A DNA stretch of 39,221 nt, taken from the NCBI GenBank assembly GCA_016789955.1, contig JAEUPB010000009.1, positions 1-39,221 on the forward strand. The letters are read 5' to 3'. The translations under genes were made by a program, and so were the position numbers. Positions 7,860 through 15,746 of the stretch are shown piece by piece (within the stretch, counting starts at the first letter, position 1; each line of letters begins with the position of its first letter). The notes beneath the pieces are model-generated. The model was not told the DNA's origin, searched no databases, and saw only the letters and a program-made list of their open reading frames with translations. The DNA is from Rubrivivax sp. GTDB taxonomy: Bacteria; Pseudomonadota; Gammaproteobacteria; Burkholderiales; Burkholderiaceae_C.

Positions 7860-7883
7860 GGCCCGGCGGGCCGCCCCCCTTTT
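7860..7883 (+). terminator. Rho-independent terminator of the chromate operon
   Basis: GGCCC-GGC-GGGCC (7860-7872) forms a perfect 5-bp GC stem and is followed by C-run and TTTT (7880-7883), five bases after the stop of the last chr-operon gene. The U-run is short, so termination may be partial. Confidence 0.5.
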
Positions 7884-7934
7884 CTGCCTGGGGTTGTCAT
7901 CGAGGCGTGGGCCCGCGCTGCACACAATGGTGCA

Positions 7935-8300
7935 GTGGCTTATCGACTGACGTGGGAACCGAGCGGCGTCTATCGCGCTTACTTCGGCGACGTGAGCATC
8001 GCCGAGCGGCTGGCCTCGTTCAACGCGATCCTCGGCGACCCGCGCTTCGACGAACTGCGCTACACGATCACCGACTACCTGGCGGTGCGCGCGTACGAGA
8101 TCACGCCCGACGCCACGGCCGAGATCGGCGCGATGCACATCGGCGCGCTGGCCACCAACCCCCGGATCCGGATCGCCGCGGTGGCCGTGCGGCCCGACGT
8201 GCTGGGCGCGATCGCCGACCTGCAGGCTCAGCGGTTCTTCACGCAGCCCTACCGGGTGTTCGCCACCGTCGAGGAAGCACGGCGCTGGGTGCATTCGTGA
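7935..8300 (+). CDS. Small hypothetical protein, possibly STAS/SpoIIAA-like
   Basis: 121 residues from a GTG at 7935, chosen because the protein-like sequence begins AYRLTWEPSGVYRAYFGDVS. The pattern (beta-rich start, LASFNAILGDPRFDELRYTITDY, then AVRPDVLGAIADLQ and YRVFATVEEARRWV) resembles the SpoIIAA-like/STAS proteins in which an alternating alpha/beta fold ends in 'F.t.eeA..WL'. No catalytic residues or membrane segments are visible. It stands alone after the chr terminator and converges with the next gene. Confidence 0.6.
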   Translation: MAYRLTWEPSGVYRAYFGDVSIAERLASFNAILGDPRFDELRYTITDYLAVRAYEITPDATAEIGAMHIGALATNPRIRIAAVAVRPDVLGAIADLQAQRFFTQPYRVFATVEEARRWVHS

Positions 8301-8321
8301 GGCCGGCGGCCGGCGCGCGCC

Positions 8322-8720
8322 TCAGAACCTGCCCTTCAGGATGAGGCTGGCCTCCTTCTTCTCCACGCTCAGGTCGCCCCACAGCTTCACGTCGCCGCCG
8401 AGGTCGATGCCGGAGTCCTTGTCGACGATGTCGGCGTACCACTTCACGAGGCCTCGCGCGTCCTTCTGGTCGAAGGTGTACTTCTTCAGGTTCGCCTTGA
8501 TCACCGCGCAGCTGGCCACGGCGCTCTTGGAGCACTCGTCGGTGAGCGCCTTCAGCCGAAGGTCGATCTCCTTGAGCTTGTCGGCATCGGCCTTCTTGTC
8601 GAGATCCTTCTTCTCCAGCCGCAGGGCCACCGCTTCGGCGAGCGTGGGCTTGGTCTTCGTGCGGAACTTGGAGAGCTCGAGCTTGACGTCCTTCTGGAAC
8701 AGCTCTGCATCGCCGGACAT
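8322..8720 (-). CDS. Hypothetical lysine-rich protein (132 aa)
   Basis: Not recognised. A strong GGAGG lies six bases before the ATG at 8720, which fixes the start. The first 75 residues are charged helix (DVKLELSKFRTKTKPT, RLEKKDLDKKADADKLKEIDLRL); the second half looks beta-rich (YTFDQKDARGLVKWYADIV, IDLGGDVKLWGDLSVEKKEASLILKGRF). It contains two cysteines (CSKSAVASC). No signal peptide. Its lysine and aspartate content is well above that of neighbouring genes, which otherwise favour arginine. Single gene, 20 bases from the convergent gene on one side and 104 bp from the aldehyde dehydrogenase on the other. Confidence 0.7.
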   Translation of the reverse strand: MSGDAELFQKDVKLELSKFRTKTKPTLAEAVALRLEKKDLDKKADADKLKEIDLRLKALTDECSKSAVASCAVIKANLKKYTFDQKDARGLVKWYADIVDKDSGIDLGGDVKLWGDLSVEKKEASLILKGRF

Positions 8721-8824
8721 GGGTTGCCTCCAGGGGTGCGCACTCGTGCGCGGAAGCCCATCGTAGGCAGCGGCCCGCGCCGCGGCCATCCCACGGTCGG
8801 CGCCCGGGCGCCAGTGCCGACGCC

Positions 8825-10258
8825 CTAGCCGTGGTAGTGCACCAGCGTCTTGGTGCTGCTCACTTCCTCCAGCGCCAGCAGGCCCTTCTCGCGACCGTGT
8901 CCGCTGCGCTTGGTGCCGCCGAAGGGCAGCTCCACGCCTCCGCCGGCGCCGTAGCAGTTCATGAACACCTGGCCGGCCTTCACGGCCTTGGCGACGCGGT
9001 GCAGCCGGCCGGCGTTCTCGGTCCACACGGCGGCGAGCAGCCCGTAGTCGGTGCCGTTGGCCAGGCGAATCGCGTCGGCCTCGTCGTCGAAGGGCATCGC
9101 CGCGAGCACCGGGCCGAACACCTCCTCGCAAGCCAGCGCTGCGGTGCGCGGCACCGGGCCGAAGAGGGTCGGCTTGATCCAGTAGCCGGTCTGCGGCACG
9201 TCCGGCGCGATCGAGCCCTCGGCCAGCACCGGGATGCCGGCCGCGCGCGCGCCGTCGATGTAGCGCTGCACGCGCCGGTGCTGCGCCGGGTTCATCACCG
9301 GGCCGCAATCGAGGTCCATCGCCGGCGTGCCCACGCGCACCTTGGCGAAGGCTTCCGCCACCTGCGCGGTGAAGCGGTCGTGGATCGAGCGCTGCACCAG
9401 CAGCCGGCTGCCGGCGGTGCAGGTCTGGCCGGCGTTCTGCACGATGGCCCGCACGACGATGGGCACGGCGCGCGCCGCATCGACGTCGTCGAACACGATC
9501 TGCGGCGACTTGCCGCCGAGTTCCAGCACGCACTTCACCGCGTTCTTCGCCGCGGCCTGCTGCACCAGCGTGCCGACCTCGTTGGAGCCGGTGAACGAGA
9601 TGAAGTCGATGCCGGGGTGCGCGGCCAGCGCCGCGCCGGCTTCCTCGCCCAGGCCGGTGACGATGTTCAGCGCACCTTCGGGCAGGCCGGCGGCGGTGAC
9701 GATCTCGGCGAAGCGCAACGCCGAGAGGCTGGTGTCCTCGGCGGGCTTCAGCACCGTGGCATTGCCCATCGCCAGCGCCGGGGCCACCGTGCGGCCGAGC
9801 ATCTGCGCCGGGTAGTTCCACGGGATGATGTGCGCGGTGACGCCCAGCGGCTCGCGCAGCAGGCTCACCTGGTGGCCGGCGAGGAACGGAATCGTCTCGC
9901 CGTGCACCTTGTCGGCGGCGGTGCCGTAGAACTCGAAGTAGCGCGCCAGCACGACGATGTCGTTGCGCGCGGTGCTCATCGGCTTGCCGGTGTCGCGCGC
10001 CTCGATCTGGGCCAGTTCCTCCTTGTGCGCGAGCACGGCCTCACCGATCTTCACGAGGATGCGGCCGCGCTCGGTGGGCGCCAGGCAACCCCAGGGCCCC
10101 TCGAGCGCGGCGCGGGCCGCGGCCACGGCCAGATCGACCTCGTGCGCGGTGCCGCGCGGGATCTGGTCGAAGGCCTCGCCGTCGGCGGGCGAGACCACTG
10201 GGATCGTGCGGCCGTCGCGCGCGGGCAGCCAGCGGCCGCCGATGAACATCTGCTTCAT
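8825..10258 (-). CDS. NAD(P)-dependent aldehyde dehydrogenase
   Basis: 477 residues, the usual size for the superfamily. Oxidises an aldehyde to the acid with NAD(P)+. All catalytic features are present: Asn148 in the IPWNYP motif, Lys171 (VLKPAE), Glu246 in LELGGKSP, and the nucleophile Cys280 in QNAGQTCTAGSR; the C-terminal PFGGTKRSGHGREKG is also conserved. The ATG at 10258 (MKQMFIGG) is preferred over a GTG-type extension because the family starts there. Betaine-aldehyde/gamma-aminobutyraldehyde type dehydrogenases look most similar, but substrate cannot be set from sequence alone. It appears monocistronic. Confidence 0.92.
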   Translation of the reverse strand: MKQMFIGGRWLPARDGRTIPVVSPADGEAFDQIPRGTAHEVDLAVAAARAALEGPWGCLAPTERGRILVKIGEAVLAHKEELAQIEARDTGKPMSTARNDIVVLARYFEFYGTAADKVHGETIPFLAGHQVSLLREPLGVTAHIIPWNYPAQMLGRTVAPALAMGNATVLKPAEDTSLSALRFAEIVTAAGLPEGALNIVTGLGEEAGAALAAHPGIDFISFTGSNEVGTLVQQAAAKNAVKCVLELGGKSPQIVFDDVDAARAVPIVVRAIVQNAGQTCTAGSRLLVQRSIHDRFTAQVAEAFAKVRVGTPAMDLDCGPVMNPAQHRRVQRYIDGARAAGIPVLAEGSIAPDVPQTGYWIKPTLFGPVPRTAALACEEVFGPVLAAMPFDDEADAIRLANGTDYGLLAAVWTENAGRLHRVAKAVKAGQVFMNCYGAGGGVELPFGGTKRSGHGREKGLLALEEVSSTKTLVHYHG

Positions 10259-10349
10259 GAAGGGACTCCCCGCCGTGCCCGGCGCGTGGCGTTGCGGGCG
10301 CACTGTAGGCAGCGGCGCACCCCGGCGGAATCAGAAACTCGGCAACGGC

Positions 10350-10370
10350 GCCTTGCGCGGCGCGCAAGGC
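10350..10370 (-). terminator. Strong hairpin between lipase and aldehyde dehydrogenase genes
   Basis: GCCTTGCGC-GGC-GCGCAAGGC is a perfect 9-bp inverted repeat with a 3-base loop, located 29 bases past the lipase stop. No T-run follows on the minus strand, so it could act as a Rho-associated 3' structure rather than a classic terminator. Confidence 0.35.
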
Positions 10371-10398
10371 CAGGCGGATCTGACGCCGGACTCCAGCG

Positions 10399-11445
10399 TC
10401 AACTCGGGCCGCCGAGGAAAGGGCGGCGGGTCCTGGCACCCAAGGCCTCGGCGTAGCCCACCATGCTGTGGTAGCCCACCGCCTTGGCCAGCGCGCCGAG
10501 CCAGGCCGCCATGTACAAGGCCACCCACCCGAGCGGGCCGTAGGCGACGGCCATGGGCTTGAAGGACGGGACCAGCGCCTCGATCGCATGGGGAGGCCCC
10601 ATGTCGGGCGCGGAGCGCGCCAGGCCGCGCAGATAGCCCGGCTCGGAGACAGGGATACCCGCGGGCGCCATCACGGCCGTGGCCGCCTGGGCGAACGAGC
10701 CGGGCACCTGCCGCTGTGGCACGCCACCACGGTCGATCCGCTCCACGGGCTCGAGCGGCTCGTAGCCCAGCAACATCGGCAGCTTCCAGCCGATCGCGTC
10801 GGTCAGCATCAGGTAGCGACGAGTCCGGTGTTCCAACAATCCCTCCTCGTCGCCCAATGACGATTCGACGATCAGCCGATTGAACTCGGCACCTCCCAGC
10901 ATCGGCGTGGCAAACAGCACCACCTGCTCGATGCGCTGCGTGTGCCGGAGGTCCAGCGCGGCCAACTGGGCCAACGCGGCGCCCATCGAGTGGCCGGTCA
11001 GTGCAACGGACTGTGGGCGGTGCTCGGCAAGCCAGCGCTCGATCTGGGGCCGCAACACGTCCCAGGCGGCCGCGAAACCCGCATGACGCGCCGGTTCTCC
11101 GACATGACCGGCCTTCAGGTTGACCTTCCGCCAGTTGCACGAAAGGCCGAAGACGCCGACCGTGCCGCGAAAGGCCACCGTGGCTCGCCCATCAGCCAGC
11201 TTGGCCAGCGCACGGAGGTTCAGGCCCGTGTCGCGGAACTCGAACACCTCGACCCCTGCCGACGCCCCGCTCGATCCGGATCGCTCGCCGTATGCGTCCA
11301 AAGCCAGGCACACGCAGTCGTGAAAGCGCTCCAGCCAGACCTGCGCGGCCTGTCGAGCCGCTGCATCGTCGGGCGCCGGAGCTGCCTCCGCGAGGGTTGC
11401 GGGCGGCTCGAGGAACCGGACCGGCCGCGCCGGCTGGAGTCGCAT
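10399..11445 (-). CDS. Class 3 lipase-family alpha/beta hydrolase
   Basis: 348 residues. The fungal-type class 3 lipase signature is present: an oxyanion-hole strand ATVAFRGT (about 88-95) and the nucleophile elbow TGHSMGAALAQLAAL with Ser153. A downstream Asp (LMLTDAIGW) and a His late in the chain could complete the triad. No convincing signal peptide, so the enzyme is probably cytoplasmic. The C-terminal part has a short hydrophobic stretch (LGWVALYMAAWLGAL), a possible membrane anchor. The ATG at 11445 was chosen because conservation starts soon after; no good ribosome site precedes it. Natural substrate unknown. Confidence 0.8.
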   Translation of the reverse strand: MRLQPARPVRFLEPPATLAEAAPAPDDAAARQAAQVWLERFHDCVCLALDAYGERSGSSGASAGVEVFEFRDTGLNLRALAKLADGRATVAFRGTVGVFGLSCNWRKVNLKAGHVGEPARHAGFAAAWDVLRPQIERWLAEHRPQSVALTGHSMGAALAQLAALDLRHTQRIEQVVLFATPMLGGAEFNRLIVESSLGDEEGLLEHRTRRYLMLTDAIGWKLPMLLGYEPLEPVERIDRGGVPQRQVPGSFAQAATAVMAPAGIPVSEPGYLRGLARSAPDMGPPHAIEALVPSFKPMAVAYGPLGWVALYMAAWLGALAKAVGYHSMVGYAEALGARTRRPFLGGPS

Positions 11446-11494
11446 GATCGTTTCAGTGTGCCATCGAGTTGCGACAGGCAGCTCTCCGACAGGT

Positions 11495-12008
11495 TCAGGC
11501 CGGGATGTAGGGCCTGGTGGTTGCGAAGGACGGCCGCGCGTTCCACGCCTGGGCCAGCGCCTGCAGCCGTGGCGTCTTCGGCAGCCACGCCTGGTCGGCG
11601 TGGCGCAGCTGCTGGTAGTCGAAAACGTCACCGCCGCGATCACGTCGAACAACGTCGGCGCGGTGACCTTGCGGGTGATGATCGTGATCGTCGATGCCTC
11701 GATCGCACCGAGCGCGATGCCGGCCCGCGACAGGATGCCATCGGCGGCCGCGCCGGTGCCCAGCAGCGCCGGCCACTCCGGCACCGGCCGAGTCACCTCC
11801 AGCCATTGCACGATGAGCAGGGCCTCGGTGAGCGGCGTGCCATCGTCGAGAACCAGCGTCGGCACGCGCGTGGCGGCGTGGCCGCGCGCAGCCGCGCATC
11901 GTCGGCCCAGGGGTCGACGAGCGTGGGCTCGATGTCCAGGCCCTTCTCGAGCATCGCGGTGCGCACGATGCGCACGAAGGGGGAGGTGGTGTTGGCCAGC
12001 AACTGCAT
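11495..12008 (-). pseudogene. Glutathione S-transferase gene with two frameshifts and an internal gap
   Basis: A GGAGG six bases upstream supports the ATG at 12008. The sequence reads MQLLANTTSPFVRIVRTAML and LVDPWADDARLRAAT in one frame. It continues as TRVPTLVLDDGTPLTEALLIVQWLE and TIITRKVTAPTLFDVIAAVT in a second, and ends VFDYQQLRHADQAWLP and FATTRPYIPA in a third. Each switch is explained by loss of one base, near 11880 and near 11635. The N-terminal thioredoxin-like GST domain (with the Ser-Pro active-site region SPFVR) is nearly complete. In the C-terminal domain about 30 residues expected between TLFD and VIAAVT are missing. This is a pseudogene if the sequence is right; two single-base losses could also be sequencing error, but the gap could not. 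Confidence 0.75.
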
Positions 12009-12045
12009 GCGTTCCTCCGCGGCCCGCACTCTCGGCCGTGCGGCC

Positions 12046-12849
12046 TCACACGAACGCGAGCGGCTCCCGCGTGCCGGCCATGCGCCGCAGCGAGGCCCAT
12101 TGCGATTCGATCATCTCGGTGCCCGAGACGCCCTGCGCCGGCTGTTCCTTGCGCAGGTGCAGCAGCGAACCGTCGCGGCCGCGCGCCTGCACGTCCGCGA
12201 TGGCGCAGCGCAGCGCCGGGTCGGTCACCAGCACGGCGCGGCAGCGGTCCAGCCCGATCGTGGCCAGCGCGCAGGTCACCATCGTGTTGACGTTGCGCGG
12301 GAAGCGCGCGGCGATGCCGCGCACGGGGCCGTCGTACAGCGTGGTCGCATGCTCGTAGGGTCCGGCCGGCAGGCCCGACGCGCTGAAGTCGATGTTGGCC
12401 GGATGCTTGTGGAAGGCGATCGTCACCTCCTCCCACGCATGGCGCCACTCGTGCAGGCTGTCGAGGCCCATCAGCGCGCCATGGGGCACGCCGAGCACCG
12501 TGCCCGCGGCCTGCGCCTGCGCCTGCAGGCGCCCGCGCAGCGCGTCGTCGGCCAGCGCCGTCACCGAGAGCGGCAGGTAGTCGGCCACCTGCAGGATGCG
12601 CTCGCCCCACTGCTGCGTGGTCGACGGGTGCGCCATCTCGACGACGAGGTCGGGCTGGTGGCGAGCGAAGTCCGCGAGGTCGGCCAGGCGCTGCGCCGGC
12701 GGCACTGCGGCCAGCGCCTCGGGGCTGCGGTTGTGCACGAAGGCGATCTCCAGGTCCGCATCGGCGCCGGCGACGATACGCCGCCACATCTCCCGGCCGA
12801 TGTAGCCGAAGCCGATCAGGCCGATGCGGCGGCGGCGCGCGGCCCTCAC
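12046..12849 (-). CDS. Aspartate dehydrogenase-like oxidoreductase
   Basis: 267 residues from a GTG at 12849 that overlaps the TGA of the upstream Bug receptor gene (GTGA). The N-terminal Rossmann fold shows IGLIGFGYIGREM; then VVEMAHPSTTQQWGERIL, LPLSVTALADDALRG and the domain around GVPHGALMGLDSLHEW and HKHPANIDFSASG match the NadX/aspartate dehydrogenase family, which catalyses NAD(P)-dependent conversion of L-aspartate to iminoaspartate/oxaloacetate. With a carboxylate-binding Bug receptor as operon partner, the true substrate may be an aspartate-like acid. The GTG start is preferred to an ATG at 12888 because the Rossmann motif follows closely. Confidence 0.8.
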   Translation of the reverse strand: MRAARRRRIGLIGFGYIGREMWRRIVAGADADLEIAFVHNRSPEALAAVPPAQRLADLADFARHQPDLVVEMAHPSTTQQWGERILQVADYLPLSVTALADDALRGRLQAQAQAAGTVLGVPHGALMGLDSLHEWRHAWEEVTIAFHKHPANIDFSASGLPAGPYEHATTLYDGPVRGIAARFPRNVNTMVTCALATIGLDRCRAVLVTDPALRCAIADVQARGRDGSLLHLRKEQPAQGVSGTEMIESQWASLRRMAGTREPLAFV

Positions 12850-13844
12850 TGCGGCACCCAGCCCGACGCGCGCACCACCGGCTCCCACAGCGCCGTGCCG
12901 TCGCGCACCAGCTGCTCGAGCTGGCGGCCGTCGCCCGGCGCCGGCTCGAAGACGATCTTCTGCAGCCGTTCGCGCACGTCGGCGCGGCCCAGCGCCCGCG
13001 CGGCTGCGGCGCGCACGCGCTCGACCTCACCGCCCGGCGTGCCCTTGGGTGCGAACAGGCCCAGCCAGTACTCCCAGTCCAGCTTCAGCCCCTGCTCGGC
13101 GAAGGTCGGCACGAACGGCAAGGCCGGCGAGCGTCGCGAGCCCAGCACACCGATCACGCGCAGCCGCCCGGCGAGGTGCGGCTCGACGAAGTCGCCCAGC
13201 GCCGTGGTGCCGGCGGTGAGCTGCCCGCCGATCAGCTCCTGCACCATCGGCGCCGAGCCGCGGTAGGGCACGGAGACCAGCGGCGCGCCGCTGTCGCGCG
13301 CCAGGCGGTGCACGATGAACTGCGGGATGCTGCCCGGCGCCGGCACGCCGATGTTGGCCTGCGCCGGGTTCGCCTTCGCCCACGCCAGGAACTCCTCGAG
13401 CGTCTTCGCCGGCACCTGGGGCGAGACCGCCAGGCCGCCAGGATAGCGCGCCACTTGCGCCACCGGCTCGAAGTCGGCCAGCGGCTGGAAGCCCGCGGTC
13501 TTCACGGTGAGCGGCAGCATGACCATCGTGTGGTCGGGGCTCAGCAGCAGCGTGCGCCCGTCGGGCGCGGCCTGCTTCAGCGCCTGCGCCGCGATCTGCC
13601 CGCCGGCACCGGGTCGGCTGTCGACGATCAAGGTGCCGCCGAGGTCGTCCTTCATCGTGTCGGCGAGCACGCGCGCCACCACGTCGATGGTGCCGCCGGC
13701 CGGGAAGCCGACCAGCAGCCGCGTGACGGTGGCCTGGGCCGACGCCGTTCGCGGCCGCCACAGCGCGGGCGCGGCCACCAGCGTGGTGGCGGCGGCACCC
13801 AGCACGAGGCGGCGCCGGACGGGGGATCTGCGGACAGGGCTCAT
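12846..13844 (-). CDS. Bug/TctC-family periplasmic substrate-binding protein
   Basis: 332 residues, full length. The N-terminus has an RRRLVLG segment then a hydrophobic core and ASAQA, a signal peptide that could use the Tat route. The mature protein shows LLVGFPAGGTIDVVARVLAD, GGTLIVDSRPGAGG, PDGRTLLLSPDHT, a PYRGSAPMVQELIGGQL loop and VPTFAEQGL, all typical of Bug receptors, which bind carboxylates or related ligands. Betaproteobacteria carry many of these as orphans without a TctAB partner. GGAG precedes the ATG at 13844. Its stop overlaps the aspartate dehydrogenase start, suggesting it delivers or senses that enzyme's substrate. Confidence 0.92.
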   Translation of the reverse strand: MSPVRRSPVRRRLVLGAAATTLVAAPALWRPRTASAQATVTRLLVGFPAGGTIDVVARVLADTMKDDLGGTLIVDSRPGAGGQIAAQALKQAAPDGRTLLLSPDHTMVMLPLTVKTAGFQPLADFEPVAQVARYPGGLAVSPQVPAKTLEEFLAWAKANPAQANIGVPAPGSIPQFIVHRLARDSGAPLVSVPYRGSAPMVQELIGGQLTAGTTALGDFVEPHLAGRLRVIGVLGSRRSPALPFVPTFAEQGLKLDWEYWLGLFAPKGTPGGEVERVRAAAARALGRADVRERLQKIVFEPAPGDGRQLEQLVRDGTALWEPVVRASGWVPQ

Positions 13845-13856
13845 CGGTATGCTCCG

Positions 13857-14321
13857 GTGGTGGCTTCAAGGAAACGGGCGATCGCGCAGTTCCAGCTCGG
13901 GCGGCACCTGCCGCACCTGCTGAGGCGCGCGCACTTCGAGGCCGAGGCGCGCTTCGTCGACGTGTACGGGCCGGAGATCACCTCGCGACAGCTCGCGCTG
14001 CTCGTCAGCGTGGCGCAGCATGGGCCTCTGTCGCAGGCCGAGGTGGCGCGCCGCATCGGGCTGGACGCCAACACCTGCAGCGACCTCGTGCGCCGCGCCG
14101 TGCAGCGCGGCTGGCTGCTGCGCCGCGCCGACCCGGCCGACGCGCGCGCCCGCGTGCTCGAGCTGAGCGTGGCCGGGCTGCAGGTGGTCGAACACATCGC
14201 GCTGCCGGGCGCGGCGCCCTATGCCGACGCCGTGGCCGGGCGGCTCACCGCCGCCGAAGGGGCGCGGCTGGTCGCGTTGCTGCGCAAGCTGCTCGGGTTG
14301 CACGACGAGCCTCCCGGGTGA
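13857..14321 (+). CDS. MarR-family transcriptional regulator
   Basis: 154 residues from the first of two adjacent GTG codons (13857, 13860). The winged-helix core is clear: ITSRQLALLVSVAQHGPLSQAEVARRIGLDANTCSDLVRRAVQRGWLLRR, then the wing DPADARARVLELS and the C-terminal dimerisation helix (LTAAEGARLVALLRKLL). It diverges from the Bug receptor gene with only 12 bases between the two proposed starts, so the GTG overlaps the receptor's ribosome site on the other strand. Such tight spacing implies promoters inside the opposite gene, or a later start that I cannot see. It probably controls the receptor/dehydrogenase unit. Confidence 0.8.
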   Translation: MVASRKRAIAQFQLGRHLPHLLRRAHFEAEARFVDVYGPEITSRQLALLVSVAQHGPLSQAEVARRIGLDANTCSDLVRRAVQRGWLLRRADPADARARVLELSVAGLQVVEHIALPGAAPYADAVAGRLTAAEGARLVALLRKLLGLHDEPPG

Positions 14322-14358
14322 ACGGGTGATCCCGACGCCACCCGCACCGGAACATTAC

Positions 14359-14370
14359 TACGTATACGTA
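14359..14370. promoter_or_regulatory. Perfect 12-bp palindrome TACGTATACGTA
   Basis: Located 38 bases after the MarR stop and 57 bases before the TPR gene start, in a short AT-rich island (AACATTACTACGTATACG). A perfect 12-base palindrome of this composition is rare in such GC-rich DNA and has the look of a dimeric repressor operator. No partner regulator can be assigned. Confidence 0.35.
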
Positions 14371-14426
14371 TCGACCACAAGATCGCCGCGATCCCGCCCT
14401 CCACCCAGCGGACGGATCAACCCATC

Positions 14427-15680
14427 GTGCACACCGAGATCACCGCGCTCAGCAACGACGGCCTGCGCCTCGCACAGTCCAGCGACCGGGACGGTGCCGA
14501 GCGGCAGCTGCGGCAGGCGCTCGCGCTGGCCGAGCGGCACCTCGGCGCCGACGATCCGATGACGGGCGTGTGCCTGAGCAACCTCGGCGACTTCCTCGGC
14601 CAGGACGGGCGCACGGAGGAAGCCGAATCGCTGATGCGTCGCGCGGTGGCCGCGGAGGAGCGGCTGCACGGCCCGGAGGCCCTGGAGACGGCCTACGCGC
14701 TGAACAACCTCGCGCTCGTGCTGCGGCGCGCCGGCCGGCTGGCCGAGGCCGAGGCGCTGTACCGCCGCGTGCTGCCGATCTTCGAGCGCGGCCCCGGCCC
14801 CGAGAGCCCCGAAGCCGCGAGCGTGATGAACAACCTCGCGCAGGTCTGCCAGCACAGCGGGCGGTCCGAGCATGCCGAGCCGCTGATGCGCCGCGTGATC
14901 GAGGTCTTCGAGCGCCAGCGCGGCCCGCGCCATCCCGATGTGGCGGTGGCCCTGAACAACCTGGCCCGGCTGCTGGAGGACAGCGGCCGCGCCCGCGAGG
15001 CCGAGCCGCTGTCGCGCCGCCACCTGCGCATCTTCCAGGAGCACGAGAACGAGACCGGCCGGCCGCACCGGCACAAGCGCGCAGCCATCGCCGCCTATGG
15101 CGACCTGCTGCTGGCCCTGGGGCTGGACCGGCGCCGCGCGCAGCAGCGCATCGACGACCTGCTGCTCGGCCGCGAGGTGCACGAGCTGCCCGACCCCGCC
15201 TCGCCGGCCGCAACGGCCCCCGACGATGCCGGCCCCGCGGAGACCCCCGACTTCGATCGTCTCTCCGCCTTTGCCGACGATGCCGGCGCGTCGATCGACG
15301 ACCAGAACGCCCTCTTCCGCGCGGCCTTCCGGCTGAACGAGTGGTACTTCGTCGCCCGCGGCGAACTGCCCGACGTGCGACCCTACGTCGCGAGCAACCC
15401 GACCATCGCCGGCGGCGCGCCGATGGTGAAGGCCTTCACCGACACGCGGCGGCTGCACGCCTACGCCCGCGAGAACGCGCTCACCGGCCCCGAGGGCGAC
15501 GTGCAGATCCTGGCGCTGCCGGTGCACACGATCCTCTTCACCACCGCCGACCTCGAGACCCAGGGCGTGACGCACATCCACTTCAACGGCGACGCAGCGA
15601 GCCACGGCTTCTACATCCCGCTGGCGCAGCTGCCGCTGGTGCAGCGCCACCTGAAGCGACTGGGGCTGGTGCCGGGCTGA
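14427..15680 (+). CDS. Tetratricopeptide-repeat protein with unknown C-terminal domain
   Basis: 417 residues from a GTG at 14427. Residues about 5-210 hold four to five 42-residue repeats of the kinesin-light-chain type, each with a core like NNLALVLRRAGRLAEAEALYRRVL and a linker ending GPESPEAA or GPRHPDVA. A Pro/Ala/Asp-rich linker (about 245-275) leads to a domain of about 130 residues (LNEWYFVARGELPDVRPY, MVKAFTDTRRLHAYA, GVTHIHFNGD, GFYIPLAQL) that resembles SseB-like modules in layout only. Likely cytoplasmic and a protein-protein interaction scaffold. It is followed 67 bases later by the SARP operon, so a functional link to that regulator is possible. Confidence 0.85.
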   Translation: MHTEITALSNDGLRLAQSSDRDGAERQLRQALALAERHLGADDPMTGVCLSNLGDFLGQDGRTEEAESLMRRAVAAEERLHGPEALETAYALNNLALVLRRAGRLAEAEALYRRVLPIFERGPGPESPEAASVMNNLAQVCQHSGRSEHAEPLMRRVIEVFERQRGPRHPDVAVALNNLARLLEDSGRAREAEPLSRRHLRIFQEHENETGRPHRHKRAAIAAYGDLLLALGLDRRRAQQRIDDLLLGREVHELPDPASPAATAPDDAGPAETPDFDRLSAFADDAGASIDDQNALFRAAFRLNEWYFVARGELPDVRPYVASNPTIAGGAPMVKAFTDTRRLHAYARENALTGPEGDVQILALPVHTILFTTADLETQGVTHIHFNGDAASHGFYIPLAQLPLVQRHLKRLGLVPG

Positions 15681-15703
15681 GAGCGTGAGAGGCCGGGCAG
15701 GCC

Positions 15704-15736
15704 TGCAACGGCGCTGCAACGTCTCGGCGGCAAAGT
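15704..15736 (+). promoter_or_regulatory. SARP-like box 2 in front of the SARP operon
   Basis: TGCAACG-GCGC-TGCAACG (15704-15721) is a pair of identical heptamers with a 4-bp spacer, 11 bp start to start. CAAAGT (15731-15736) follows after nine bases and would place transcription start near 15743, only about four bases before the ATG at 15747. The 17-base core matches 16 of 17 bases at 2445-2461. This layout suggests autoregulation by the regulator encoded just downstream. Confidence 0.5.
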
Positions 15737-15746
15737 GCGGGCCACC

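Noticed and set aside
10342-10352. GCAACGGCGCC resembling the start of the SARP-like box
   Set aside because: The second GCAACG is missing at the 11-bp position and no -10-like hexamer follows in register; it is part of a hairpin next to the lipase gene.
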